A stretch of DNA of 64,000 nucleotides from Clostridium sp. JN-1. Its GTDB lineage: Bacteria > Bacillota > Clostridia > Clostridiales > Clostridiaceae. How positions within the stretch are numbered: the stretch's first letter is position 1; every line of letters begins with the position of its first letter. Made by a program: the position numbers and the translations under genes. Shown here in pieces: positions 17,358 through 25,911 of this stretch. Location: the NCBI RefSeq assembly GCF_003718715.1, contig NZ_CP033465.1, positions 2,046,001 through 2,110,000 of the forward strand, written 5' to 3'. The notes below the pieces were generated by a model, which saw only the letters and a program-made list of their open reading frames with translations, had not been told where the DNA came from and did no database searches.

Positions 17358-18586
17358 CTCCTTAGTGCCTCTTCACCAGCAAGTAGTATCCAGAAAAAGG
17401 ATGTAGTCTTAGGGACAAAAAATAAGTTGTCAGATATGTTCATGATTAAAAATGCTATAACAGAAGCAAAAAAGCCTGTATAAAAGTATTTTAAGAACTT
17501 ATCTTCAATAGATCCAGCTAATTCTTTAATTCTAATTAGAGCATTTATTAATATTGATACAAAAAATATTATCCCAAAGATTCCAAGTTCACTTTGTATT
17601 TTTAAATATGAATTATGACATGGAAATCTCTTGTAATCATAGTATATATACAATTCATGATATTTAGCTACATATTTATCATACAAACTTACAAAGTTTC
17701 CATTTCCAACACCCAGTATAGGATGATCCTTTATCATATACCATGCTGTTTTCCACAACTTAAGTCTTGTAAAATTTTCAGCACTGTTACCTATATCCAT
17801 AATTCTTGAACCTATTTGCGGAATTAAAAACATTATGACTCCCAAACCACCAATTGGAAATATAAGTTTCCAGCTGTATACTACAGCTAAAACCACAAGC
17901 CCAATAACAAATCCAAGCATAGCATTACGAGAATAACAAAATACTATATTTACAATTAAACATGCTGAAAGTAATCCACAAAGTACTTTTTTCTTAAAAT
18001 CTTTCATGTATAATGTAATCATTATTATCGGAAATACTGCTAGTATTAAAAATGCCCCAAAGTTATTAGCATTGTCCAAAGAAACTGTAACTTTAGGTCT
18101 TCCTAAAAATCCATCAGTTTTTACAAAACTTTTATTAAGTCCAAACCCGGTAAAATACTGAAAAATTCCAAATATGCTCATTATAATTGTACATACTATA
18201 TATGAACCTATAAAACCCTTTATATACTTACTCTTCGTAAATTCATATTTTATTATAAAGAATAACGCTGCATATGTAAAAAATCTAAAAGTTTCCTGTA
18301 AGGCCATTCCTTTTTCTGCAGCATAACTAACAGATATAAGCATGATTAAAAGCAGTCCTGCCATAGAAAGTGTTAAGTAATCCGTAAAAAAATCTTTTAT
18401 TCCATCTATGAATCTTTTTCTCACATGCTTATCCAATATTAAATTTAAGAAATAAACTACAAATATTGAAAATAATATATAATCCCCTAAACTTATATTT
18501 TTAAACTTAACTTCATTTGGAATTAGGGGATTAATTATGATATAGATACACATGATTATATATAAAATTGCCCTCACTATTTTCAC
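17330..18586 (-). CDS. O-antigen ligase/polymerase-like membrane protein (first of two)
   Basis: Polytopic protein of the Wzy/WaaL family, which polymerises or ligates undecaprenyl-linked glycans on the outer side of the membrane. It has 418 residues, 10-12 hydrophobic segments and one large external loop around residues 280-330. The loop has the family HPILGVGNGNF motif and a conserved-looking His (PCHNSYLKIQSELG). GTG start at 18586 has a weak site; a second GTG nine bases on (18577) has AGGTG at better distance. Followed with overlap by a GT4 gene, preceded by a GT2 gene. It may ligate the polymer to the wall rather than polymerise it. Confidence 0.85.
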   Translation of the reverse strand: MKIVRAILYIIMCIYIIINPLIPNEVKFKNISLGDYILFSIFVVYFLNLILDKHVRKRFIDGIKDFFTDYLTLSMAGLLLIMLISVSYAAEKGMALQETFRFFTYAALFFIIKYEFTKSKYIKGFIGSYIVCTIIMSIFGIFQYFTGFGLNKSFVKTDGFLGRPKVTVSLDNANNFGAFLILAVFPIIMITLYMKDFKKKVLCGLLSACLIVNIVFCYSRNAMLGFVIGLVVLAVVYSWKLIFPIGGLGVIMFLIPQIGSRIMDIGNSAENFTRLKLWKTAWYMIKDHPILGVGNGNFVSLYDKYVAKYHELYIYYDYKRFPCHNSYLKIQSELGIFGIIFFVSILINALIRIKELAGSIEDKFLKYFYTGFFASVIAFLIMNISDNLFFVPKTTSFFWILLAGEEALRRCQKSEFYR

Positions 18587-18624
18587 CTGCTTTTAGTTGA
18601 ACTTAATATTATTTAATTTATAAA

Positions 18625-19641
18625 CTACCTGGACATTTTTGCATTCTTTTCAATGACTTTTCTGGATTTAAATATATAAAAACTAAATAATCCGCGCAAA
18701 AATCCAAATCCATAGCTAATGTGCAATATAGGGAATATTATAGGAATATACTTAAGTAATTTAAAATTCCCCTTGAATGACTTAAGAGATGCAATTAAAT
18801 CTCCAATTAAATACATGCATACTTCTAAAATCCATAAATAAAGTATTGGTCTTATAAATATTCCAAGAAGTATTCCTAAAATATTAGTAACAACAAACAT
18901 AAGTGGTACTAGATGTCTTATAGACGCCGGTCTCCCATGTTTTTGCATAACTCTTACTTTCCAAAATCCATATTGATAATATTGTTTCCAAAGTTTCTTT
19001 AAAGATGACCTGCTGTAATAAGAAGATTTAACTTTAGGTGTTAAAAGAATTTTATAACCATTTTTAATTACTCTATAGTTTAATTCATCATCTTGATTTC
19101 TAACTAATTCACCATCAAAGTATCCTATTTTATCAAGCACTTCTTTTCTATATGCTCCAAAAGCTACTGTATCTACAAATGTTTCTTCGTGTGCATACCT
19201 AAATAGTGCATTTCCAACTCCAAATGGTGAGCTCATGGCCATAGCTACTGCCGTACCTTTATCATCTTCGCTTATAGTCTCTATAGGTCCACCAGCACAT
19301 CCTACTTCTTTATTTTTTAAAGCTTCTACGTTGTATTTTATAAAATCCTTGTCTGCAAAAGCATGTGCCCCAAATATTATAACTATATCTGCTTTACTTT
19401 TTTTTATTCCCTCATTCATACCTTTTGGTGCTGTGCGGCCTTTATTATCTACTAATTTAATATTTCCATACTTTTCTTCATAATCTTTAACTATTTGCCT
19501 AGTCTTATCATCTGACATACCATCACATACAAACACTTCAAAATATTCTTTAGGATAAGTTTGTCTCATGAAAGAATCCAAACACTTTGCTATGTACTTT
19601 TCCTCATTTCTACATGGAATGATTATAGAAACTGTATCCAT
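18625..19641 (-). CDS. GT2-family glycosyltransferase with C-terminal membrane segments
   Basis: Inverting GT-A transferase: SIIIPCRNEEKYIAKCLDSF at the N-terminus binds the nucleotide, VCDGMSDDKT is the first Asp motif, and RNQDDELNYRV about residue 160 holds the catalytic acidic cluster. Near residue 220 an RxxxQYYQYGFWK segment resembles the Q/RxxRW-type acceptor region of processive GT2 enzymes. The last ~100 residues form two to three hydrophobic helices, so it is membrane bound. ExoA-like succinoglycan transferases have this layout. AGGTG site and ATG. 11 bp from the next flippase gene, so in the same operon. Confidence 0.9.
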   Translation of the reverse strand: MDTVSIIIPCRNEEKYIAKCLDSFMRQTYPKEYFEVFVCDGMSDDKTRQIVKDYEEKYGNIKLVDNKGRTAPKGMNEGIKKSKADIVIIFGAHAFADKDFIKYNVEALKNKEVGCAGGPIETISEDDKGTAVAMAMSSPFGVGNALFRYAHEETFVDTVAFGAYRKEVLDKIGYFDGELVRNQDDELNYRVIKNGYKILLTPKVKSSYYSRSSLKKLWKQYYQYGFWKVRVMQKHGRPASIRHLVPLMFVVTNILGILLGIFIRPILYLWILEVCMYLIGDLIASLKSFKGNFKLLKYIPIIFPILHISYGFGFLRGLFSFYIFKSRKVIEKNAKMSR

Positions 19642-19651
19642 ATTACTTCAC

Positions 19652-21202
19652 CTACCTCTTTGCTATCTTATCCATTATAAGTATCCTTAAACTATTTAAT
19701 TCTCTTATATTTATAATAAACGCTGTTAATACAAATACAAATAATCCCGCTAAAGATGAAATTCCAACTTTTATAAGCACAATTATTGTTGAGTTATAAC
19801 TAAGGTGCATGATATTATTTAAAACTTTCATGACAATTATCATAGGTATTGATGCTATAACTGTCTTTATAAATGTTTGAACTATATATTTTCCATTTAT
19901 ACTTCCTATTTTTTTCCTAAGTGTATAAATTAATAGTATACAAGCTATGTACATTGATACTGCATCAGCAAGTGCCAATCCATTAAGCCCCATGAAACTT
20001 TTAAATACAAATATGAGGCATATGTTAATACCCATAGCTATAGCACTATTTATCATAGGAGTTTTAGTATCCTTTAAAGTATAATATGCCTTACAAACAA
20101 AATCTCTCATTCCAAATCCTAAAAGTCCTATAGAATAGAACACTAAAAGCATGGAAGTTTGAATTGTAGAGTTTTCTGTAAATGCACCTCTTTGAAAAAG
20201 AATATACACTATAGGTCTGCTTTGAACCATAACTATAAAAGAAATTGGAAGTATCATAATTATGAGCATACCAAGGGATTCACTTAAAGTTTGTTTCATT
20301 TCTGACATCTTATTTCCAGCCATTTGTTTTGACATTTTAGGATATATAATTGTAGCAATTGTAACTACAAATATGTCTACAAATAGTGCAAATACTCTGT
20401 ATGCATAATTTAAAAAAGTAACACTTCCTGCACTAAAATGTGTGGCTTGTGCCCTTTCTATAAAAGTATTTATTTGTTGAACTCCTGTTCCAATTATTAC
20501 AGGTAAGAGCATAATGCACATTTTTATGAGCATTGGATCTTTGAAATTTACTCTAAACTTATATTTAAATCCAACCTTTTTCATTGCTAAAATTTGAGGA
20601 AGTATCTGTGCAAAAGTAGCTATAAATGTTGCTATTGTAAGCCCGATAACTCCATATTTATCTTTAACAATAATCAAGTAACCTATTGTTATAATATTTA
20701 AAGGCAGTGCTACAAGAGCAGGTACTGTAAAATTTCCTTCTGATTGAAGAACTGCATTAAATATGTACATGACGGCATTAAATATAAGAGTTGGAATAAG
20801 TATAACTGTAAGCTTTTGTGTGAAAACAAGCTTTTCTCCAGTAAATCCTGGGTTAAGGAGCATTACTATAGGTTTGCTAAATATTATGCATACAATTGAT
20901 ATAACAGCTGTCACAATTATAAATACATTTAGTGTATTGTTTATAAACTTAGCAGCTTCTTCTTTTCCATCTTTTAGTTTTTTATCATTATATAATGGGA
21001 TAAGAGTAGTAGTTATAGCTGCCCCTATCATTATAAATAACACCATAGGTACATTAGATGCCTGGAAAAAGGCATCTAAATCACCGGCTTTAAAATTAGC
21101 TGCAGTTATACTATCTCTTACTAATCCAAGAAACTTACTTGCAAATGTACACATTACTATTATTCCAGCTGTTGCTGCTAACTTTTTAGAATTAATACTC
21201 AT
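19652..21202 (-). CDS. murJ: MurJ/MviN-family lipid flippase (second of two)
   Basis: Same family as the protein at 14681-16231 and also 516 residues: KFLGLVRDSITAANFKAGDLDAFF at the N-terminus with the MurJ Arg-Asp pair, ATTTLIPLYND, FIERAQATHFSAGSVTFLNYA, and FQRGAFTENSTIQTS with the family RGAF motif, then TLKDTKTPMINSAIAMGIN. About 14 hydrophobic segments. The two proteins are clearly divergent paralogues, not a recent duplication. This one has the more MurJ-like N-terminus, so it could be the general lipid II flippase, but that is a guess. Its start overlaps the end of the second ligase-like gene by 11 bp. Confidence 0.9.
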   Translation of the reverse strand: MSINSKKLAATAGIIVMCTFASKFLGLVRDSITAANFKAGDLDAFFQASNVPMVLFIMIGAAITTTLIPLYNDKKLKDGKEEAAKFINNTLNVFIIVTAVISIVCIIFSKPIVMLLNPGFTGEKLVFTQKLTVILIPTLIFNAVMYIFNAVLQSEGNFTVPALVALPLNIITIGYLIIVKDKYGVIGLTIATFIATFAQILPQILAMKKVGFKYKFRVNFKDPMLIKMCIMLLPVIIGTGVQQINTFIERAQATHFSAGSVTFLNYAYRVFALFVDIFVVTIATIIYPKMSKQMAGNKMSEMKQTLSESLGMLIIMILPISFIVMVQSRPIVYILFQRGAFTENSTIQTSMLLVFYSIGLLGFGMRDFVCKAYYTLKDTKTPMINSAIAMGINICLIFVFKSFMGLNGLALADAVSMYIACILLIYTLRKKIGSINGKYIVQTFIKTVIASIPMIIVMKVLNNIMHLSYNSTIIVLIKVGISSLAGLFVFVLTAFIINIRELNSLRILIMDKIAKR

Positions 21203-22646
21203 ACCTTATCTTATCCTTTAAATTATTTATTTGTATAAAAGAAACACTCAAGGCAAATAATAACCAGTTAGGTAAAAAGTATGTAACAGAACTTGGTGAA
21301 AAACTTCCTATCGTAAAACCTACTAAAGAAGTCATGAGAGCATACGCTGTACACTTATCTATATTATTATTTTCATTATGACCTATTTTAAATAAATTAT
21401 ATAGTAAATAAAGGTAAAATAATCCATAAAGTATTATGAATATACCAAAGTCTCCTAAAATTTCTATGGCTAATCCATGGACACTATATATTCCATGTGT
21501 ATTATTTACATCTTTCAAATGTTGAATTGAGTTTCCTGCTCCAAATCCTAAAACTCTTTTTTCGTTAACTACACCAGTTACTATATCATACATTATAGTA
21601 ACTCTTACATTTTCAGAGCCTTCATCTCCTATTTCAGCTTTACTTATCTTAGACATACTGCTCATTTTCTCCACCATCTTTTGTTCATATTCGGCACTAT
21701 GACTAACTAATAAATAACTATATTTATATATTCCAGCAAATGCAGCAACTATTATTAGAGGATAAATTAAAGCTTTTATCTTTCCTTCTTTAAAAACTAT
21801 TAAAGTAAAAACTATCATAGTTAATGCTATTGATAAAATACTTGATCTAGAGTTTGTTAAAACCAATGCTGTAAAACCAAGTAAAGTAAAAATACCATAA
21901 AATGCTTTAGCCTTAATACTTTTTGCAAAATAAGTTAAAAACAATAAGAATGGAATACCCATACTTAAAAATGTAGCATAATTATTTGCATTAAAGAAAA
22001 AGACAACTGGTCTGCTTTTTAAAACTACAAGTTCTTTTGTAGTAAGTTTATACAAAATGCTGTCGTAATAGTGTTTTACCGGCAGCTGAGTTCCTGTCAT
22101 TGCTTCTATCATACCTATTATTATAGTGAGTAAAAATACTAGTCCAATTACTTTTAGAGAATTATAAAACCTTTCTTTCGTTGTATTAAATATAGCAACT
22201 ATAAATAAAAATGAAATCATCATGGCATATATTATTATATACTTGATATTCAAGCTTTTACTTTCAGCCCATATAAAGCTGCAGCATATGTATACAAACC
22301 ACAGCACATAAAATCCAAGCAATTTTTTATTCACTTTTTTCAATTGATATCTGTCTCTATGTAAATTGATTATAGTTAAAACAATACATATGGCAAGTAG
22401 TATGTGAAAAAAATACAGCTTTTCATGTTTTGGAAAATATGAAGCATACTCAAATATACTAGAAACTAAAAGTGTATAATATATATTTTCATAAAAACTA
22501 TCTGCACCTGTTATAAAACATGCTCCGACTACACTTACAAAAAATAGTGCACTTATTATGTAATTTTTATTTATAATAGAAGATGCCAAAAGTATAATAA
22601 AAATCGCTAAAATGTATATATTGCTCCTTCTATTTATTCCATACAT
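21192..22646 (-). CDS. O-antigen ligase/polymerase-like membrane protein (second of two)
   Basis: Wzy/WaaL-family membrane protein, 484 residues with about 12 hydrophobic segments. The large loop around residues 330-400 contains RVLGFGAGNSIQHL and a His-containing NTHGIYSVHGLAIEILGDFG segment, as in O-antigen ligases. Its function is polymerisation or ligation of lipid-linked repeat units outside the cell. It is only distantly like the protein at 17330-18586, so two different final glycan-transfer steps are likely. Stop codon of the GT4 gene overlaps its ATG, so translation is coupled. Confidence 0.85.
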   Translation of the reverse strand: MYGINRRSNIYILAIFIILLASSIINKNYIISALFFVSVVGACFITGADSFYENIYYTLLVSSIFEYASYFPKHEKLYFFHILLAICIVLTIINLHRDRYQLKKVNKKLLGFYVLWFVYICCSFIWAESKSLNIKYIIIYAMMISFLFIVAIFNTTKERFYNSLKVIGLVFLLTIIIGMIEAMTGTQLPVKHYYDSILYKLTTKELVVLKSRPVVFFFNANNYATFLSMGIPFLLFLTYFAKSIKAKAFYGIFTLLGFTALVLTNSRSSILSIALTMIVFTLIVFKEGKIKALIYPLIIVAAFAGIYKYSYLLVSHSAEYEQKMVEKMSSMSKISKAEIGDEGSENVRVTIMYDIVTGVVNEKRVLGFGAGNSIQHLKDVNNTHGIYSVHGLAIEILGDFGIFIILYGLFYLYLLYNLFKIGHNENNNIDKCTAYALMTSLVGFTIGSFSPSSVTYFLPNWLLFALSVSFIQINNLKDKIRYEY

Positions 22647-23725
22647 TAATTTTTCCCCCTATTTAAAATTTTCTTGTAAAGTTCATTCATTATTTCAGCA
22701 TTGTGTTTCCAATCATATTTTTCTTGAGCTATCCTCACAGCATTACCCGAAAATAACTTAAGCTTCTTTTCATCTTCAACCAGTAACTTTAACTTATTTT
22801 TTAAAGCAGTACTATCCTTAGGGTTTACTTTATATCCATTACAATCATCAAATACTATTTCCTTTAATCCCCCTACATTTGTGCAAACTACTGGTCTTCC
22901 ACATGCACAAGCTTCTACAGCTGATACTCCAAAGCTCTCACTTAAAGATGGTATACAAACTATATCCATTTTATTTATGTAATCAGGAACATCTACATTA
23001 TCTACATTCCCTGTAAACTCAACATACTCACTTATGTTTAAATCGCTGCATAGTTTTTCTAGGTTTGACCTTTCAGGGCCATCACCTACTACCATTAATT
23101 TTAAGTTTTTAGCAGTATCATTTAAAAGCCCACTAAAAGCTTGTATAAGATATTTTATTCCATATATCTTATGTAAGTTTTTGATAACTCCAATTGTAAT
23201 ATAATCATTGCTAAGTACTGGCATCTTAATATTAAACTTGTTTATATCAACACCAAATGGGGTTATTGTTATATTTTCTTTTTTATAATATTTTTTAGTT
23301 TCATTAGCCATATCCACACTAGTAGAACATACTGCATCCGCTCCATTTAAAATAAACTTAAGCAGCTTAGCATTTATGGAACTAGCTTTGGGAAATTCAT
23401 ATACATCACTTCCCCAAACGGAAATTATAAATGGATGATAGCCGCTTATACGTCCATACAGTCCATAACTTGTGGCATAATGACTGTGTAATATATCTGG
23501 TTTTATACTTTTTACTATACTTTTAATCTTTAAAAGTATAGTAAAGTAAGCTAATTTACTATTAAAAGGTGGTTTTACAACGATAACTTTGACATTGTCT
23601 TGGTACGCATAATTTGTACCCCTCATGGATATCAAGTATATCTCATTATTTAATCTTGAAAAGTAATCCACCCATTTTCTAGTGTGTATACTATCTGCAT
23701 CTGCTAAAAAGCAAATTCTAGCCAT
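22646..23725 (-). CDS. GT4-type glycosyltransferase
   Basis: GT-B retaining transferase of 359 residues. ICFLADADSIHTRKWVDYFS opens the N-terminal domain; KPDILHSHYATSYGLYG and WGSDVYEFP are typical of the GT4 family. The C-terminal donor-binding domain has MVVGDGPERSNLEKL, EFTGNVDNVDVPDYINKMD and SLSESFGVSAVEACACGRPVV with the E-x7-E motif. Likely adds a sugar during repeat-unit assembly. Ends by overlapping the next gene; 41 bp after the acetyltransferase gene. Confidence 0.92.
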   Translation of the reverse strand: MARICFLADADSIHTRKWVDYFSRLNNEIYLISMRGTNYAYQDNVKVIVVKPPFNSKLAYFTILLKIKSIVKSIKPDILHSHYATSYGLYGRISGYHPFIISVWGSDVYEFPKASSINAKLLKFILNGADAVCSTSVDMANETKKYYKKENITITPFGVDINKFNIKMPVLSNDYITIGVIKNLHKIYGIKYLIQAFSGLLNDTAKNLKLMVVGDGPERSNLEKLCSDLNISEYVEFTGNVDNVDVPDYINKMDIVCIPSLSESFGVSAVEACACGRPVVCTNVGGLKEIVFDDCNGYKVNPKDSTALKNKLKLLVEDEKKLKLFSGNAVRIAQEKYDWKHNAEIMNELYKKILNRGKN

Positions 23726-23766
23726 AAAAACACCTCAAATGTATAAATTAATATATTATTTCCAAA

Positions 23767-24513
23767 CTATTGATTCTTTAAAAGTTGATCTTCTGGAACA
23801 TTTCTCAAATATTTAGCTGGATTTCCCGCAACTATTTTTCCATTCTCTACATCTTTAGTAGCTACACTACCTGCAGCCACAAAGCCGTCTTCATATATTG
23901 TTTTCCCAGGCAATATTGTAGCTTGTGCTCCAATCCTGCCGCCTTTTTTTATTGTAACGCCTTTAAAATGTTTATATCTTTCTTTTGAACGTGCTGCAAA
24001 ATTGTCATTTGAAGTCACAACTCCAGGTGCTATAAATACATTATCTTCTACTTCTGAATAAGCAGTTAAATATACATTAGTTTCCAATTTACAATTTGAT
24101 CCAACATTACAGAAGTTTTCAATAGCAGCTCCTCTTCCTATAATTGTTTTTGATCCTATTGTAACATTTTCTCTAACTGTAGCAAGATCAGCAATTAAAG
24201 TTTTTTCTCCTATTTTACAACCGCAGTAAATTATAACCCCTGCTCCTATTAAGCATCCTTCAGCTATGAAAGCTGGCTCAAACTTTTCCTCATCTTTAAA
24301 AATACTATTAACAGATCTCATAGGCTCTTTTCCAACTACTGTATTATCATCTATTCTCACATTATTTTCTATACTACTTCCCTTATGAATTACAACATTA
24401 TGTCCTATAATACAGTTATCTCCTATTTTTACGTCTTCTTCTATAACTACAAACTTACCTATCTTAACATTACTTCCAATATTAGATTTATGTGATATAA
24501 AATTTTCACTCAA
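23767..24513 (-). CDS. WbpD-like hexapeptide-repeat N-acetyltransferase
   Basis: Left-handed beta-helix acyltransferase of 248 residues, built of many hexapeptide turns (IGSNVKIGKFVVIEEDVKIG, then many I-G-x-x-x-x steps) closing with the VAAGSVATKDVENGKIVAGN and PAKYLRNVP signature. Next to a Gfo/Idh dehydrogenase and a UDP-GlcNAc dehydrogenase, it fits WbpD/WlbB, which acetylates the 3-amino group of a UDP-amino-uronic acid. The start chosen is TTG at 24513, six bases after GAGGTG; the GTG at 24522 lies inside that site. The 3-aminotransferase of the pathway is not in the window, so the exact product is inference. Confidence 0.82.
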   Translation of the reverse strand: MSENFISHKSNIGSNVKIGKFVVIEEDVKIGDNCIIGHNVVIHKGSSIENNVRIDDNTVVGKEPMRSVNSIFKDEEKFEPAFIAEGCLIGAGVIIYCGCKIGEKTLIADLATVRENVTIGSKTIIGRGAAIENFCNVGSNCKLETNVYLTAYSEVEDNVFIAPGVVTSNDNFAARSKERYKHFKGVTIKKGGRIGAQATILPGKTIYEDGFVAAGSVATKDVENGKIVAGNPAKYLRNVPEDQLLKNQ

Positions 24514-24587
24514 AATAAACACCTCAATCTATTAATAATTATAATCACCACTAGTATTAACTATTATTTTTATTTAAAACATGAATT

Positions 24588-25697
24588 TTATTCGTGAATT
24601 TTCTTAACTCCAGCCATTTCCATAGTTGAAAATTTTTTAAGTGGAAACTTAACTGGCATACCAGTAAGCCTTGATTTATAAGCAGCAAGAATTATAGACA
24701 TACCTTTTTTACCTTCCTTACCGCTTACTAAAGGTTCCCTATCATTATTTATGGCATCTATCATATCTTTAAATAATGGAATATGTCCAAATCCATAAAC
24801 TGTATCAGGATCACTTTCCTGTTCACTTAAAATCTTTTCTTCTTCATTTTCACTGCTGTCAGCAAATCTCCATGTTTCTATCTTATTTACTGCCAATCCA
24901 CCTATGCAAACTGCTCCACTTTCGCCAAAAATGCTCAAAGTTTCTTCTAAATTTTTAGGATATACACATGCACTGCCTTCAATAATTCCTATTGAACCAT
25001 TTTTAAATCTTACAATTACTGCTCCAAAATCTTCAGCTTCTATATCTCTTAGGAATGTGTCACATTGAGAATAAACAGAGTCTATTTCTCCACCCATCAT
25101 CCATTGAAGTAAATCAATATCATGTATACATTGGTTCATAAGTGTTCCGCCATCTAACTTCCATGTTCCCCTCCATGGAGCTTGAGTATAGTAGCCCATA
25201 TTTCTATTCCAAAGAATTCTAGCAGTACCATTTATGAGTCTTCCAAATCTATTTTGTTCTACAGCTTTTCTTAATTTTTGAATAGGTTTATTGAATCTGT
25301 TTTGATGACTTATGCATAACTTGACATTGTTTTTTTCTGAAGCCTTTATCATATTATCTGCATCTTCAATTGATAAAGCCATTGGCTTTTCACATATAAC
25401 ATGTTTTTTGTGTTCCATACAATATATTGCAATTTCAGGATGATAGCCGCTTTCTGTTGCAACAGTTACTACATCTATATCTTCTTTTTCTATCATTTCC
25501 TTATAGTCTTTGTATACAGCTACTTTACAATCTTCATTGATTTTACTCATATATTCTTGTTTTTTTGCTTCTGCTTTGTCATAATCTATATCACAAACAG
25601 CTGCAAGTGAAGCTTCTTTACTATTAGAAACTAATGCTTCAACATGTTTATATGAAATTCTTCCACATCCAATAATAGCAAATTTTAATTTTTTCAT
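24588..25697 (-). CDS. Gfo/Idh/MocA-family oxidoreductase, WbpB/WlbA-like
   Basis: NAD-dependent dehydrogenase, 369 residues. FAIIGCGRISYKHVEAL at the N-terminus is the Rossmann loop; HVICEKPMALSIEDAD carries the EKP motif; GTWKLDGGTLMNQCIHDIDL carries the GGG-H-D active-site region with its catalytic His. WlbA/WbpB oxidises the 3-hydroxyl of UDP-N-acetylglucosaminuronate. The neighbours (acetyltransferase after, UDP-GlcNAc 6-dehydrogenase before) support that reading. ATG 25697 is chosen with GGAG eight bases upstream, over GTG 25706. A palindromic element separates it from the dehydrogenase gene. Confidence 0.87.
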   Translation of the reverse strand: MKKLKFAIIGCGRISYKHVEALVSNSKEASLAAVCDIDYDKAEAKKQEYMSKINEDCKVAVYKDYKEMIEKEDIDVVTVATESGYHPEIAIYCMEHKKHVICEKPMALSIEDADNMIKASEKNNVKLCISHQNRFNKPIQKLRKAVEQNRFGRLINGTARILWNRNMGYYTQAPWRGTWKLDGGTLMNQCIHDIDLLQWMMGGEIDSVYSQCDTFLRDIEAEDFGAVIVRFKNGSIGIIEGSACVYPKNLEETLSIFGESGAVCIGGLAVNKIETWRFADSSENEEEKILSEQESDPDTVYGFGHIPLFKDMIDAINNDREPLVSGKEGKKGMSIILAAYKSRLTGMPVKFPLKKFSTMEMAGVKKIHE

Positions 25698-25760
25698 AAA
25701 AAACACTCCTTAATTATTAAGATTGTCCTCAAGTAAAATATTAATCTATAACCTTTAAAT

Positions 25761-25903
25761 GACAAATTAAAATTTGTTATTTAGGTAAGAACTAATAGGT
25801 AAAAGTTAAGAGTTTATGAAAAAATTCAGCAAGGCTGAATTTTCACCACAACTATTACTTCTTAGCTCTTACCTCTTACTTATTCACAAATTCTAATTTG
25901 TCA
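25761..25903. repeat. 143-bp long imperfect inverted repeat
   Basis: The arms run from GACAAATTAAAATTTGT (from 25761) inward to AAAATTCAGC and back to AATTTGTC at 25903; they align with only scattered mismatches. The tip is a near-perfect hairpin (25821-25830 with 25834-25843, loop AAG), and the two ends each contain a 16-bp palindrome (25762-25777, 25886-25901). It may be a MITE-like element, and its tip could act as a terminator after the dehydrogenase gene at 25912. Confidence 0.65.
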
Positions 25904-25911
25904 CCAATTTA

